DNA of 64,000 nt from an uncultured Blautia sp. (GTDB lineage Bacteria > Bacillota > Clostridia > Lachnospirales > Lachnospiraceae). The notes beneath the pieces are model-generated. The model was not told the DNA's origin. It saw only the letters and a program-made list of their open reading frames with translations, and made no database searches. Where the stretch lies: the NCBI RefSeq assembly GCF_947654165.1, contig NZ_CANTKB010000001.1:124001-188000 (forward strand). The letters run 5' to 3'. Positions within the stretch are counted from its first letter, which is position 1. Every line of letters begins with the position of its first letter. Positions 34,631 to 44,100 of this stretch are shown piece after piece. The position numbers and the translations under genes are program-made.

Positions 34631-35707
34631 ATGAAAAATAATGATTTACTAATTCAATACATACTTAATAAACATTTAATTCAAAAACTAAAAATCCGAA
34701 AGGATATCTTTTACATACAGATGAATGTAACTAATCAATGTAGTGATAACTGCTGGCATTGTTATTTGAAAAAGAACCATAACATTCCAAATGAATTAAG
34801 TGCCAAAGAATTTATTGAAATTCTTGATCAAATAAAACATTGGGCTAAAGTCCATTCAAAAAGACTTGTTATAGATTTAATAGGCGGAGATCCGCTACAA
34901 AAGCCAGATATCGATGTATTATTATACTATTTATCCAAAGAAAATATAAATTATGGAATCAAAGGTAATCCATATCTATTATCAGAAAACATCGAAAAAT
35001 TAAATGCATTAAAATGTAGACGTTACCAAATGAGTCTAGATGGATTAGAATCTACTCATGATGCAATACGCTCAAAAGGAAGTTTTGAAAAAACGCTAAA
35101 TGCTCTTAAATTGCTTTACACATATAAAATACCTGCAAACATAAAATATACTTTAAGTAAACAAAATAGTACAGATTTGTGGCCTTTATTAAATATGCTA
35201 TACAATCAAGACATTCATATATCTAACTTTTCAGTTTCTAGATATTACGATGCTAACGGTCACGGATTTCATGTGAATAGACAATACTATGATCAAGCTT
35301 TTAAACATTTAACAGATTTTTACGATAAACAAATTCGAAACCATGATATTCGAATACATCTATCTCTAAAAGAACATTTATGGATTCCATACTTATCTCA
35401 AATTCAATATCTTTTTCAAGATTTTTATGATTTATTAGATAAAAATCCATACCTTTCTAGTTGCTCTATGATTTATAATAATGCAACTGTAATAACCGTT
35501 GATGGATATTTTGATCTATGTCCAAAAATATCCGGCCTTTGTAAAGCTAAAAACATAAACGAATATATGGAAAAAAAGGAAATCTTCATAAATAATATTA
35601 AGAAAAAAGCCTGTGTAGGATGTAAATGGAAAACAATATGTTTAGGTTGCCCTGCATTCTATACGGAAGATCAAAGAATAAAAGACTGTGATTGTTTCTT
35701 TTATTAA
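34631..35707 (+). CDS. Radical SAM/SPASM peptide-modifying enzyme 3
   Basis: A 358-aa protein with a 35-residue N-terminal extension before the motif CSDNCWHC (residues 37-44). It has a GGDP variant of the GGEP motif (LIGGDPLQ) and a SPASM tail (SCSMIYNN, FDLCPKISGLC, ACVGCKWKTICLGC, DCDCFFY). The extension is short and helical; I cannot say it is a leader-binding domain. It begins one base after the stop of enzyme 2. The position in the operon implies action on the same peptide, possibly a different residue or step. Confidence 0.87.
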   Translation: MKNNDLLIQYILNKHLIQKLKIRKDIFYIQMNVTNQCSDNCWHCYLKKNHNIPNELSAKEFIEILDQIKHWAKVHSKRLVIDLIGGDPLQKPDIDVLLYYLSKENINYGIKGNPYLLSENIEKLNALKCRRYQMSLDGLESTHDAIRSKGSFEKTLNALKLLYTYKIPANIKYTLSKQNSTDLWPLLNMLYNQDIHISNFSVSRYYDANGHGFHVNRQYYDQAFKHLTDFYDKQIRNHDIRIHLSLKEHLWIPYLSQIQYLFQDFYDLLDKNPYLSSCSMIYNNATVITVDGYFDLCPKISGLCKAKNINEYMEKKEIFINNIKKKACVGCKWKTICLGCPAFYTEDQRIKDCDCFFY

Positions 35708-35734
35708 TATAAACTTTGAAAAGAGGTATTGCCC

Positions 35735-37366
35735 ATGAAACACTTTAATTCTAAAATTAATGCTATTTTTAAACCTTTGCGTAATATTCAAATTGCAATG
35801 CTATTTATATTTGAAATTAATGTTTTAGTTCGATATATTCTGCTTATGGGAATTCAAAAGACCATCGACAGTGTAAACTCAAAAGAACTGCAAGTAACAC
35901 AGAAATATTTGATATTCTGTGTGTTTTTAATCTCAATCTTTTTTATTATAAATGCACTTTTTCAATATTGGTATCGATATCTAGAATACACCAGCCAATA
36001 TTCCTTAATGAAACAATTATTTGGTATGACAATACGAAAACCATTTTCATTTCATGAAAAATATTCATCTGCTGCCTCTCTCACAATGATTAAAGATGAT
36101 AGCAAATTTATCGCTGACTGGAAAGGCATGGGAATGTTAACACTCATTCTAAATATTTTTAGTCTATTAATCGCTTTTAGCATGATGTTTTACTATAGCA
36201 TAACAATAACCTTAATTGTTTTTTTCATTATTTTAGCTTGCTATCTATGTACACATTATATTAGCAAAGCAATTACAAAACAAACTTATAAATTACAGGA
36301 AGCTAATACTGAAATTAGTAATAGAATTGTTGAATGTTTTGATGGAATTAAAGACATTAAACAATATAAAAAAGAAGCTTTTTTTGAAAAAAAACTTGCT
36401 CAATATATTGATATTCACTCTTTCAAATATAGTAAGAATATTTCTAGATTATATGCTGCTTTTACTTCAACCTATGCAATGCTTGCAATAGCCGTTCCTG
36501 TTCTTGTTGTATTGATAGGCGTTATTTTTGTACTAAAAAATCAATTGACTATTGGCTCATTAATTGCACTATATGGCATTGCAGGTACTCTGCAAGAACC
36601 TGTTCAAGTAATTCCTGATTTTCTTAACAAACGAGCACAAGCATTAGCCATGCAAGAAAAGATTGAGCCTATTCTAAAAGATGATTCCATCAAATATTCA
36701 ACAGACAAACTTAAAAAACTAGAAACTTTATCTTTTAATTCTCTTCACTATACATTTAAAGATGGAAAATCGATTCTAAATAATCTTAATTTTTCACTAC
36801 ATAATGGAGATGTTGCAATAGTAAAAGGTTCTAGTGGCAAAGGTAAAACTAGCTTGATTAATATTATTTCTCGTTTTTATGAAACGGAAAATCAACCTAT
36901 AACAATCAAATATAATGGAATTTCTATAAATGAAATTAATCCTGATATGTATTATACACATATTATACAAGCTCAACAAACTCCTTATATCTTCAGTGAC
37001 ACAGTTTTAAACAATCTAACTCTAGGTGATTCCTTTTCCAAAGAAGAGTTAAATGAAGCTATAAATGCAACTTCCCTAAATGATTTTATAGACAGTAAGG
37101 GGCTTGATTATATGATTAACCCTAATGGGAATAATATCTCTGGAGGAGAAAAACAAAGAATATGTCTCGCACGTGCACTGTTAAGAAAACCAGACTTACT
37201 CATGTTAGATGAACCAGTCAGTGCACTGAATCCTGAAATGGTAAACATGGTTACAAAAGGTATTGCTCAATTTTGCAGTCAAAAAGGCATTACGCTCATA
37301 CTTATATCACATAATGAATCTTTTGAACGTTATTACAACCAACAAGAACATATCATTCGAGTCTGA
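35735..37366 (+). CDS. ABC transporter, membrane and ATPase domains fused; probable peptide exporter
   Basis: A 543-aa half-transporter. About six membrane segments span residues 15-310, followed by an ATPase domain with Walker A GSSGKGKTSLI, the signature ISGGEKQRICLARAL, Walker B DLLMLDEPVSAL and an H-loop in LILISHNE. There is no N-terminal C39 peptidase domain, so leader removal must be done elsewhere. The ATG at 35735 is preferred to an upstream TTG because of its AAGAGG spacing. It is the last gene of the peptide operon, about 27 bp after enzyme 3. It could also give self-protection. Confidence 0.87.
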   Translation: MKHFNSKINAIFKPLRNIQIAMLFIFEINVLVRYILLMGIQKTIDSVNSKELQVTQKYLIFCVFLISIFFIINALFQYWYRYLEYTSQYSLMKQLFGMTIRKPFSFHEKYSSAASLTMIKDDSKFIADWKGMGMLTLILNIFSLLIAFSMMFYYSITITLIVFFIILACYLCTHYISKAITKQTYKLQEANTEISNRIVECFDGIKDIKQYKKEAFFEKKLAQYIDIHSFKYSKNISRLYAAFTSTYAMLAIAVPVLVVLIGVIFVLKNQLTIGSLIALYGIAGTLQEPVQVIPDFLNKRAQALAMQEKIEPILKDDSIKYSTDKLKKLETLSFNSLHYTFKDGKSILNNLNFSLHNGDVAIVKGSSGKGKTSLINIISRFYETENQPITIKYNGISINEINPDMYYTHIIQAQQTPYIFSDTVLNNLTLGDSFSKEELNEAINATSLNDFIDSKGLDYMINPNGNNISGGEKQRICLARALLRKPDLLMLDEPVSALNPEMVNMVTKGIAQFCSQKGITLILISHNESFERYYNQQEHIIRV

Positions 37367-37409
37367 AATATAAAATTCTTAGAACTTTCAAATAAATCCA
37401 ACAGTCATG

Positions 37410-37430
37410 GCCACCCGCTAAGCGGGTGGC
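37410..37430. repeat. GC-rich hairpin resembling IS200/IS605-type ends at the island's right border
   Basis: GCCACCCGCT (37410-37419) and AGCGGGTGGC (37421-37430) form a perfect stem in otherwise AT-rich DNA, flanked by GTCATG and ATGCTTCC. IS200/IS605 elements end in subterminal hairpins of this style, with CCGCTNAGCGG cores common in Firmicutes as I recall. No TnpA or TnpB ORF is present. It may alternatively serve as a terminator between the exporter and the convergent addA, though no U-run follows. Confidence 0.5.
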
Positions 37431-37475
37431 ATGCTTCCTTTCTACAAAGAAATATTATCTGATACGAATTTTCTC

Positions 37476-40400
37476 CTACACAAGTATTTCTCTCCCCAAA
37501 TACAAGGAATACAGATACACTTCTTTTACCTTCTTCTGTGTCAGCCGCTCCAGTGCCTCTTTATAATACTGAAGCTGTACCTGGTATTTTTCCACCAGGG
37601 TTTCCGGTTTCCGATTCCAGACTTTATCCGTCTTATAATCCACCAGCACCAGTTCCCCGTCTTCTTCAAAATAGGCATCTATCATTCCCTGCATCAAGAT
37701 TTCTTCCCCGGAATCATATCTCTCCTGTATCTGGTTTGCCAGAACACTCATGACAAAAGGCTGTTCCCGGTACAACGCTCCCTGCATACTGGCAGCCTTC
37801 ATACGCTGGCCAAGAGGACTTTTCACAAACTTGTAAATCTCCCGGTCTTGTACTGCCTCCCGCATTCTGGATGTAAGACGCCCCTGGGAAACCATGGTAT
37901 CAAGCTGCTCTTTTATATGGCCAAAAGATTCCAGGCAAGTATAATCCAGACATTCCAATACCCGGTGATAAGCAGTACCACGCTCTGCACCTTCCAATAC
38001 GACCTCTTCTTCTCTCATAAAAGCAGGAATATAGCTTTCCTTTTCCTGAGTTTTCTCAGCGTCCGGTGCATTTTCTTCGGTGTCTTTATACAGAAATGTA
38101 CTCTCCTCATCCACAGGCTCCTGCATCCGTTTCACCTCAGAAACAGTCAGCTTAGATGGAATCTCTGCCTGGGCTTTGTATGGATATTCATACGAAAAAC
38201 TCTCCTGCAAATGTGCTCTTAATTCCTGGTCATACACCTGTTCACAATCCCACAGAAGCAATTCCTCTTTTTTTATCATTTCCTCTGTCCGAAGTTTCAT
38301 CTCCTCCTGCACCAATTCCAGCGGGGAAACGATGCGGAGCATAAAATCCCCGGGGCCTTCATACCAGGGATTCAAAGGATATACAGAACTATCAAAGGAC
38401 TGATAGAAAGGCTTCATGGCCTTATGCCGTGCCAGTGCCGTGAGAATCCAGTCCAGATAACTTTTCCCTTTCATACGCATTTCATAGGAAAGCTTCTGTT
38501 TTTCCTGACGTTTCAGCATTTCGAACCGCTGCAATGTTTCCTTTAATTTCGAAACAGCACCGGTAAGAATCAGTTTCTCTTTTGCTCTTGTCAGTGCCAC
38601 ATAAAGAATCCGCAGTTCTTCTCCCAGGCTTTCCAGGGTGATCTCCTGCTGCACTGCCCTCTGTATAATCGTCCTGGTACGGATTCGGAAGGTTTCATCC
38701 ACATACGGAGCACCGATTCCCAGATCCGGATGCAGCACAATACTCTCTCTGGCATCCTGCAAATTCATCTGTTTCCCCATTCCTGCCACAAATACAATAG
38801 GAAACTCCAGACCTTTACTGCCGTGGATACTCATAATACGGACCGTATCTTCCTGCTCTGACAAAATATTTGCTTCCCCGAAATCCACCTGATACTTATT
38901 CAGGTTTTCAATATAACGGATAAAATTAAACAATCCACGATAGCTGCTGCTCTCATAACTCCTTGCCTTCTCAACCAGCATAAGGAGGTTTGCTTTCTTC
39001 TGCTCCCCTGACACAAAAGACTGCTGGTATAATAAAAATCCTGTGGCATCAAAAAAATCCCAGATCAGTTCATGCATGGGGGTATAAGGAACCTTTTCTC
39101 TCAATTTCCGGTACACAGACAAAAACGTCCTCACCTTTTCCCCTAACGGGCTGTCAAGCTGCTCTGCCAGAAGAACTGCTTCAAACAGGCTTGGTTTCTC
39201 TGCTTCCTGTCCCAGAATCTTGATTTCCGCAAGTTCCTGAAAATGAAATCCATCCGGCATTCCTCTCATGGCTCCTGCCAGGGGAATATCCTGAAGGGGA
39301 TTATCCAGAATCCGCAGATAATCCAGCACCGTAACAATCTCCGGGGCAGAAAAATACCCGGTCTTCGTTGTAACACTTGCCGGAATCCCACAGGAATTTA
39401 AAATTTTCTTAAAAGTTTCTGCCCATCCCGACATGGTTCTCAGCAAAATGGTAATATCCGAGTATCTGGCAGGGCGGTATGTTTCTGTATCCTTATCCAG
39501 AACTTCCTGATTTTCCATCAATTCCCGGATACGAAGGGCAGCCATTCGTGCTTCCAGCTCCCGCTCTGTCTGGGAATCTTCCTTTTCTTTCCACACCTGG
39601 TCATCTGCTTCCAGCAACAGGACTTCCGCCGCCGGCTCTGTCTGCTCCATGGGTGGAAATTCCCGTGCCGGATACAGAGCAGCATCTTCGTCGTATTCCA
39701 CTCCGCCCAAATCATCTCCCATGATCTGATAGAACAGATAATTCACACTCTCCAGTACTTCCCTGCGGCTCCGGAAATTTTTATGAAGATCAATCCGAAG
39801 CTTTTTGTCTCCAGGTATCAGTGGATAAGTACGGAATTTTTCCATAAACAGATCCGGCCTTGCAAGTCGGAAGCGATAGATGCTCTGTTTTACATCTCCC
39901 ACCATAAAGATATTGTAAATTCCGTCTTCGATTCCTGACACTGCGGTCAGCAACTTTTCCTGTACCAGATTACTATCCTGATACTCATCAATCATAATCT
40001 CCGTAAACTGCTCTGCCAATTCTCTGGCCGCATCGGTCCTGCGGTCTCCATCTTCCCTGTGCTCCACCAGAATTTTCAATGCATCATGCTCCAGATCCGC
40101 AAAATCAAGAATATTCTTTTCTTTCTTCTTTTCCTGATAAAGCTCCATAAAACGCAGCGTAAGATCCACCAGCACACTGACCGGCTTCCCTGCACTTTGA
40201 AGATGATCTATGATATCCTCCGGCGTTTCCTGAAAATATTTCGATTGTATATCATGGATCAGATCCTTTGCCTGGCTGCGGAGATCTTTTGCAAGTTTCT
40301 GCTGCTGCTCAGACACCTGCTCCTTTTCCGCCTTTTTTCCGGGCGGCAGCCGTTTAAACTCCATCTTATCAAGACATGTCTTCCACTGGGAAAAGGTCTC

Positions 40401-41195
40401 TGCTTTCAGTGCCTGACCGGCACCTGCATGCTCTGACTCCAGAAGCTCCAGATAAAATCCCGGACCATCCGGCTGTTGGCATATCTCTATGGCCTGAGCA
40501 AGAAGCTCTGCCGCCTCTTTTATTTCCTTCTTAATCTCAGCTTTGATGCACTGCATCCAGGGTGCCTGTTCCAGTTCTTCGGTATCCTGAATCTCATATG
40601 CCTGCCTGCAGGATTCCAGCCATTCCCCGGGATAGGGATAACTCATGGAAAATTGATATAATTTCAGCATCAAATCTACAATTTTTGTATCTGTTTTCCC
40701 ACTGGAAAATCCGTCTACGAAATCCGTAAATGCCTGATTCTCCTCACAGGCATAGGCTTCTTCCATCACCTGTTCTGCCACATCTGCCTGCAACAGCCGC
40801 ATTTCGCCCTCATCCCCCATGCGGAAAGAAGGGTCTAAGTCAATCAGATGGAAATAATTCTTCACCACATAAGAACAAAAACTGTCAATGGTGGTAATCT
40901 GTGCATGGTGTACCAGAATACTCTGTCTCTGTAAATGTTCATTCTCCCGGTCTGTTTCCAGTTGCTTCTCAATGGCCAGACGGATTCGTTCCTTCATCTC
41001 TCCGGCTGCTGCCCTGGTAAATGTTACAATAAGAAGACGGTCAATATCTATGGGATGCTGCCGATCCGTAATAAGCTGAAGAATCCGTTCCACCAGAACT
41101 GCCGTTTTCCCGCTTCCGGCTGCAGCACTCACCAGAATATTGCAGTTTCTGGTATCAATGACTCTTCTCTGTTCTTCTGTCCATGAAACACCCAT
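37476..41195 (-). CDS. addA: AddA, ATP-dependent helicase/nuclease subunit A
   Basis: A 1239-aa UvrD-like helicase-nuclease: Walker A VSAAAGSGKTAVLVERIL, the Walker B-type MIDEYQDSN, SIYRFRLARPDLF, IMSIHGSKGLEFPIVF and the C-terminal RecB-family nuclease motif GMIDAYFEEDGELVLVDYKTD. With AddB it resects double-strand breaks for RecA loading, the Firmicutes RecBCD equivalent. I start it at 41195, with AAGGAGAAATAG upstream; the 41243 reading lies inside addB. It is one base after the addB stop. Its 3' end is convergent with the AT-rich island. Confidence 0.95.
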   Translation of the reverse strand: MGVSWTEEQRRVIDTRNCNILVSAAAGSGKTAVLVERILQLITDRQHPIDIDRLLIVTFTRAAAGEMKERIRLAIEKQLETDRENEHLQRQSILVHHAQITTIDSFCSYVVKNYFHLIDLDPSFRMGDEGEMRLLQADVAEQVMEEAYACEENQAFTDFVDGFSSGKTDTKIVDLMLKLYQFSMSYPYPGEWLESCRQAYEIQDTEELEQAPWMQCIKAEIKKEIKEAAELLAQAIEICQQPDGPGFYLELLESEHAGAGQALKAETFSQWKTCLDKMEFKRLPPGKKAEKEQVSEQQQKLAKDLRSQAKDLIHDIQSKYFQETPEDIIDHLQSAGKPVSVLVDLTLRFMELYQEKKKEKNILDFADLEHDALKILVEHREDGDRRTDAARELAEQFTEIMIDEYQDSNLVQEKLLTAVSGIEDGIYNIFMVGDVKQSIYRFRLARPDLFMEKFRTYPLIPGDKKLRIDLHKNFRSRREVLESVNYLFYQIMGDDLGGVEYDEDAALYPAREFPPMEQTEPAAEVLLLEADDQVWKEKEDSQTERELEARMAALRIRELMENQEVLDKDTETYRPARYSDITILLRTMSGWAETFKKILNSCGIPASVTTKTGYFSAPEIVTVLDYLRILDNPLQDIPLAGAMRGMPDGFHFQELAEIKILGQEAEKPSLFEAVLLAEQLDSPLGEKVRTFLSVYRKLREKVPYTPMHELIWDFFDATGFLLYQQSFVSGEQKKANLLMLVEKARSYESSSYRGLFNFIRYIENLNKYQVDFGEANILSEQEDTVRIMSIHGSKGLEFPIVFVAGMGKQMNLQDARESIVLHPDLGIGAPYVDETFRIRTRTIIQRAVQQEITLESLGEELRILYVALTRAKEKLILTGAVSKLKETLQRFEMLKRQEKQKLSYEMRMKGKSYLDWILTALARHKAMKPFYQSFDSSVYPLNPWYEGPGDFMLRIVSPLELVQEEMKLRTEEMIKKEELLLWDCEQVYDQELRAHLQESFSYEYPYKAQAEIPSKLTVSEVKRMQEPVDEESTFLYKDTEENAPDAEKTQEKESYIPAFMREEEVVLEGAERGTAYHRVLECLDYTCLESFGHIKEQLDTMVSQGRLTSRMREAVQDREIYKFVKSPLGQRMKAASMQGALYREQPFVMSVLANQIQERYDSGEEILMQGMIDAYFEEDGELVLVDYKTDKVWNRKPETLVEKYQVQLQYYKEALERLTQKKVKEVYLYSLYLGREILV

Positions 41196-41196
41196 T

Positions 41197-44100
41197 CTAT
41201 TTCTCCTTCCTATTGAACGATTTGTCCTTATGCAGATCCTCATCTATTTTTTTCCAGATTTCATCCTCACTATAGCTGTGCAGTCTCCGGTATGTGTATC
41301 CGGGGATTTTTTCGTCAAACCCACAGACACTGCGGTAAGGGCAATACTCACAGGCATTTTCTTTCTGTTTTTCAAAGGGATTCACTTCTGTATTTCCGTT
41401 TAAGATTTCCTGTCCGATCCCTTTTGCTTTCTCATTTACATAACACATCATATTATGGAACTGTTCCTGATAAGCTACTTTGGAATTACTGCTGAATCCA
41501 CCTTTTGCCGTATATTTTACCGGAACCACCATAGACTCCACTGAAGTTTTGGCTGCCAGATCCCGGTCCAGTTTTTCCAGGATTTCCGGTTCTGCTCCTG
41601 CAATCCCATCCATCTTCATTTTCTTTAACACATCCGGTTCCGGATGCTCCGGGTCTTTGATATCTTCCTGATTCAAGATGGGATCTTTGATATTGTAATA
41701 AAAAATTCCGGCCGGTACTGCTTTTTTCCCTGGAAAACGCTTCTGCTCCAGTTCCATCGCTGCATTCAGATAAAGAGCCAATTGCAGTTGAAGACCATAG
41801 TACAGCTTCACCAGGTCCAATTTTGTTGTCCCTGATTTATAATCAATAACCTTTACGAAAAGCTGGTCATCCTCCCCCTCACAGAGGTCAATCCTGTCGA
41901 CCCTTCCTCTCAGTGAAAGGATTTCACCTTGTTCCAGCAAAAAATTCAGACTGTCTATCTGATCTTCCGGCCCAAACGCCCATTCTGTCAGTGCCGGATA
42001 AAATTCACCCTGACGAAGCTGACACTGCAAAGCCCAGACACTGCGTTTGACCATCCTTTTTGCCCGGTTTACGGTATACGCATTTCTCGCACTGCTTCCA
42101 AGAATGGTATCTCCTGACCGCTCTACCACTTCATCCACACAGGCTTCCGCAAGAGTATCTCTGTCCCGGTCTTCCAGATCCACCCATGTTTTCCCCTGCT
42201 CCCGCACTCTCTTTGCAAAAAGATCAAGACTGTCGTGAAGCAAGGTACCAAAATCTGCCATACTGAATTCATAACGTACCCGTTCCCGAAGACGAAGTCC
42301 ATACAGCAGAAAATGAGAGCAGGCACATTTTGCAAACTGCTCCAGCCTGGTCGCACTGTTCTCCAGCTTTGTTCCATAAAGTGCCTGAGCCACTCCTCTT
42401 CCAAGGGCATCTTCCGGATTGGCATAATATGCTCCGTCGATCAGACCGCTCACCAGGTTCTCCCACTGTTTCTGACTTTTAAACCAGGACAGCAGTTCCT
42501 CGAAAACAGGAGATTCCTTCTGCTGGCTGCATAGTTCCCTGGACAGACGGACTAAGGCACTGTACGGACTTTCCAGGAACAATTGCTCTTCTTCCTCTCT
42601 TCTTGCATCCGGAAACAGCCGTTCCACCTGTGCGATCAAAAAAGACGGAGACAAGGCTGCCCCATTCCCATCTAATCTGCTGTAAGAAAGATACACCTTT
42701 TCCGATGGTTTTGTAAGATTCAGATACAGATAAAACTTTTGTGTGTAAAGTGCTTCCTTCGCTGTAGGTGCCAGAGAAAGCCCTCTCTCTTCGAAAGGTT
42801 TCTTCAGCTCTTCCCTGTTCAGATCAGACAGAAGTTTGCCTGCCTGCTGCTCTTTCGGAATCTTTCCTTCGTTTACCCCCACAAAGAATAAGACCTTAAT
42901 CTCCTTTAATCTGGTTCGCTCCATATCTCCCACCAAAACCTGATCCGATGTGGGTGGTACCACACCTACTTTTGCCTCTGAAAGACCTGCATCCAGAATT
43001 TCCTTAAACTCTTTCGGTCTTACCTGCTGCCCTCCGAGAATTTCGACCATCTTATCCAACAGATCCATAACGATCCTGTAGATCTGACTGTATTCTTTCT
43101 CCAAAGCCAGATTCTGCTCCTTGTGGAATTTTTCTTCGTAGATTTTTAGCTGTTCCTCAATCTGATTTTCACAGATAAATTCATACAATGCCTGTGCATA
43201 GCTTCTCACCGTTGCCTGGGGTTCCCGTATTTTCCGGTAAAAAGGCTCCCATTTATCCACAAGCCTTGCCCGTATCTGATTCAGCCATACACATTCCTCC
43301 GGGACTTCTCCACGGTAGCTGCGTACCCATTCCTCTTTCCATTTGGAAAATCCACGGATTCCTGTGGCTATCACATAATTTTCCAGCCGGTCTGTCTCCT
43401 CCTCAGAAATATCCGTAAGTCCGCAGCGAAGCAGGCGGAAAACACTTTCATAAGTAAAATTCTCCACCACCAGATCAACAGCCGCACGGATATATTCCAC
43501 AAAAGGATTCAAAAAAATGGAATGCTTCTGGTCTATGAAACAGGGAATCTCAAATTTTTCAAAGGCTCTGGCTGCTGCCGGAGCATACACTTCCATATCC
43601 CCGGAAATCACTGCAAAATCACTGTAACGATATCCCTCTTTTCGCACCATCCTCCGAATCAAAGCCGCCGTTTCTTCCATCTCTGTTCCCGGATTCAACG
43701 TTTCCCGGATGCATACAGCCCTGCGCTCCTTCTGAGGAACTTCTTTTGTCTGTATCCCGGCATTTCCATACCGGAACAGCTTCTGCTCCAGAAAACGCAT
43801 AGACGGATTTTCCAGAAAACGCCCTCTGTAGGCATCTCCTTTCTCCGGTATCCAATATTCCTTCCAGGGAATCTTTTTATCTTTTGCAAGTTTACATAAC
43901 CCGGAAACGGTCTGCTTACTGAGAGAAAAGAGCTGATGAGGACTTCCCAGTTTAAACGGATCTTCCCGTGGGTCTATGGTAACCGTGACATACACTTCCC
44001 GGCAGAGAACCAGAAGCTTCTCCAAAAGCTGCATCTGAATCGGAGTAAATCCCGTATAGCCATCCAGCACCAGAACACTGTCCTTCAGCTTTTCTGACTT

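Larger units (their letters stand above)
29750..37431. other. AT-rich accessory island with a putative radical-SAM peptide system
   Basis: From about 29.75 to 37.4 kb the base composition is visibly far more AT-rich than the flanking fab and addAB operons, and codon choice follows (AAA, AAT, ATT, TTA dominate). All genes but one run on the plus strand, against minus-strand housekeeping neighbours on both sides. The contents are two TPR regulators, a small opposed peptide, a 43-aa precursor-like peptide, three radical SAM/SPASM enzymes and an ABC exporter. Composition, strand switch and a mobile-element-like hairpin at the right border point to horizontal gain; no integrase, transposase ORF or flanking direct repeat was seen. 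Confidence 0.75.

Noticed and set aside
35735..37366. Exporter as a C39 peptidase-containing bacteriocin transporter
   Set aside because: The N-terminus goes straight into membrane segments; no peptidase Cys-His domain is present.
29750..37431. Island as a prophage or integrative conjugative element
   Set aside because: No integrase, relaxase, capsid or tRNA attachment site is visible; only composition and one hairpin suggest mobility.
37431..38222. Plus-strand ORF of 263 aa at the end of addA
   Set aside because: It lies antisense to the AddA nuclease domain, which carries the intact motif; composition is that of a shadow frame.
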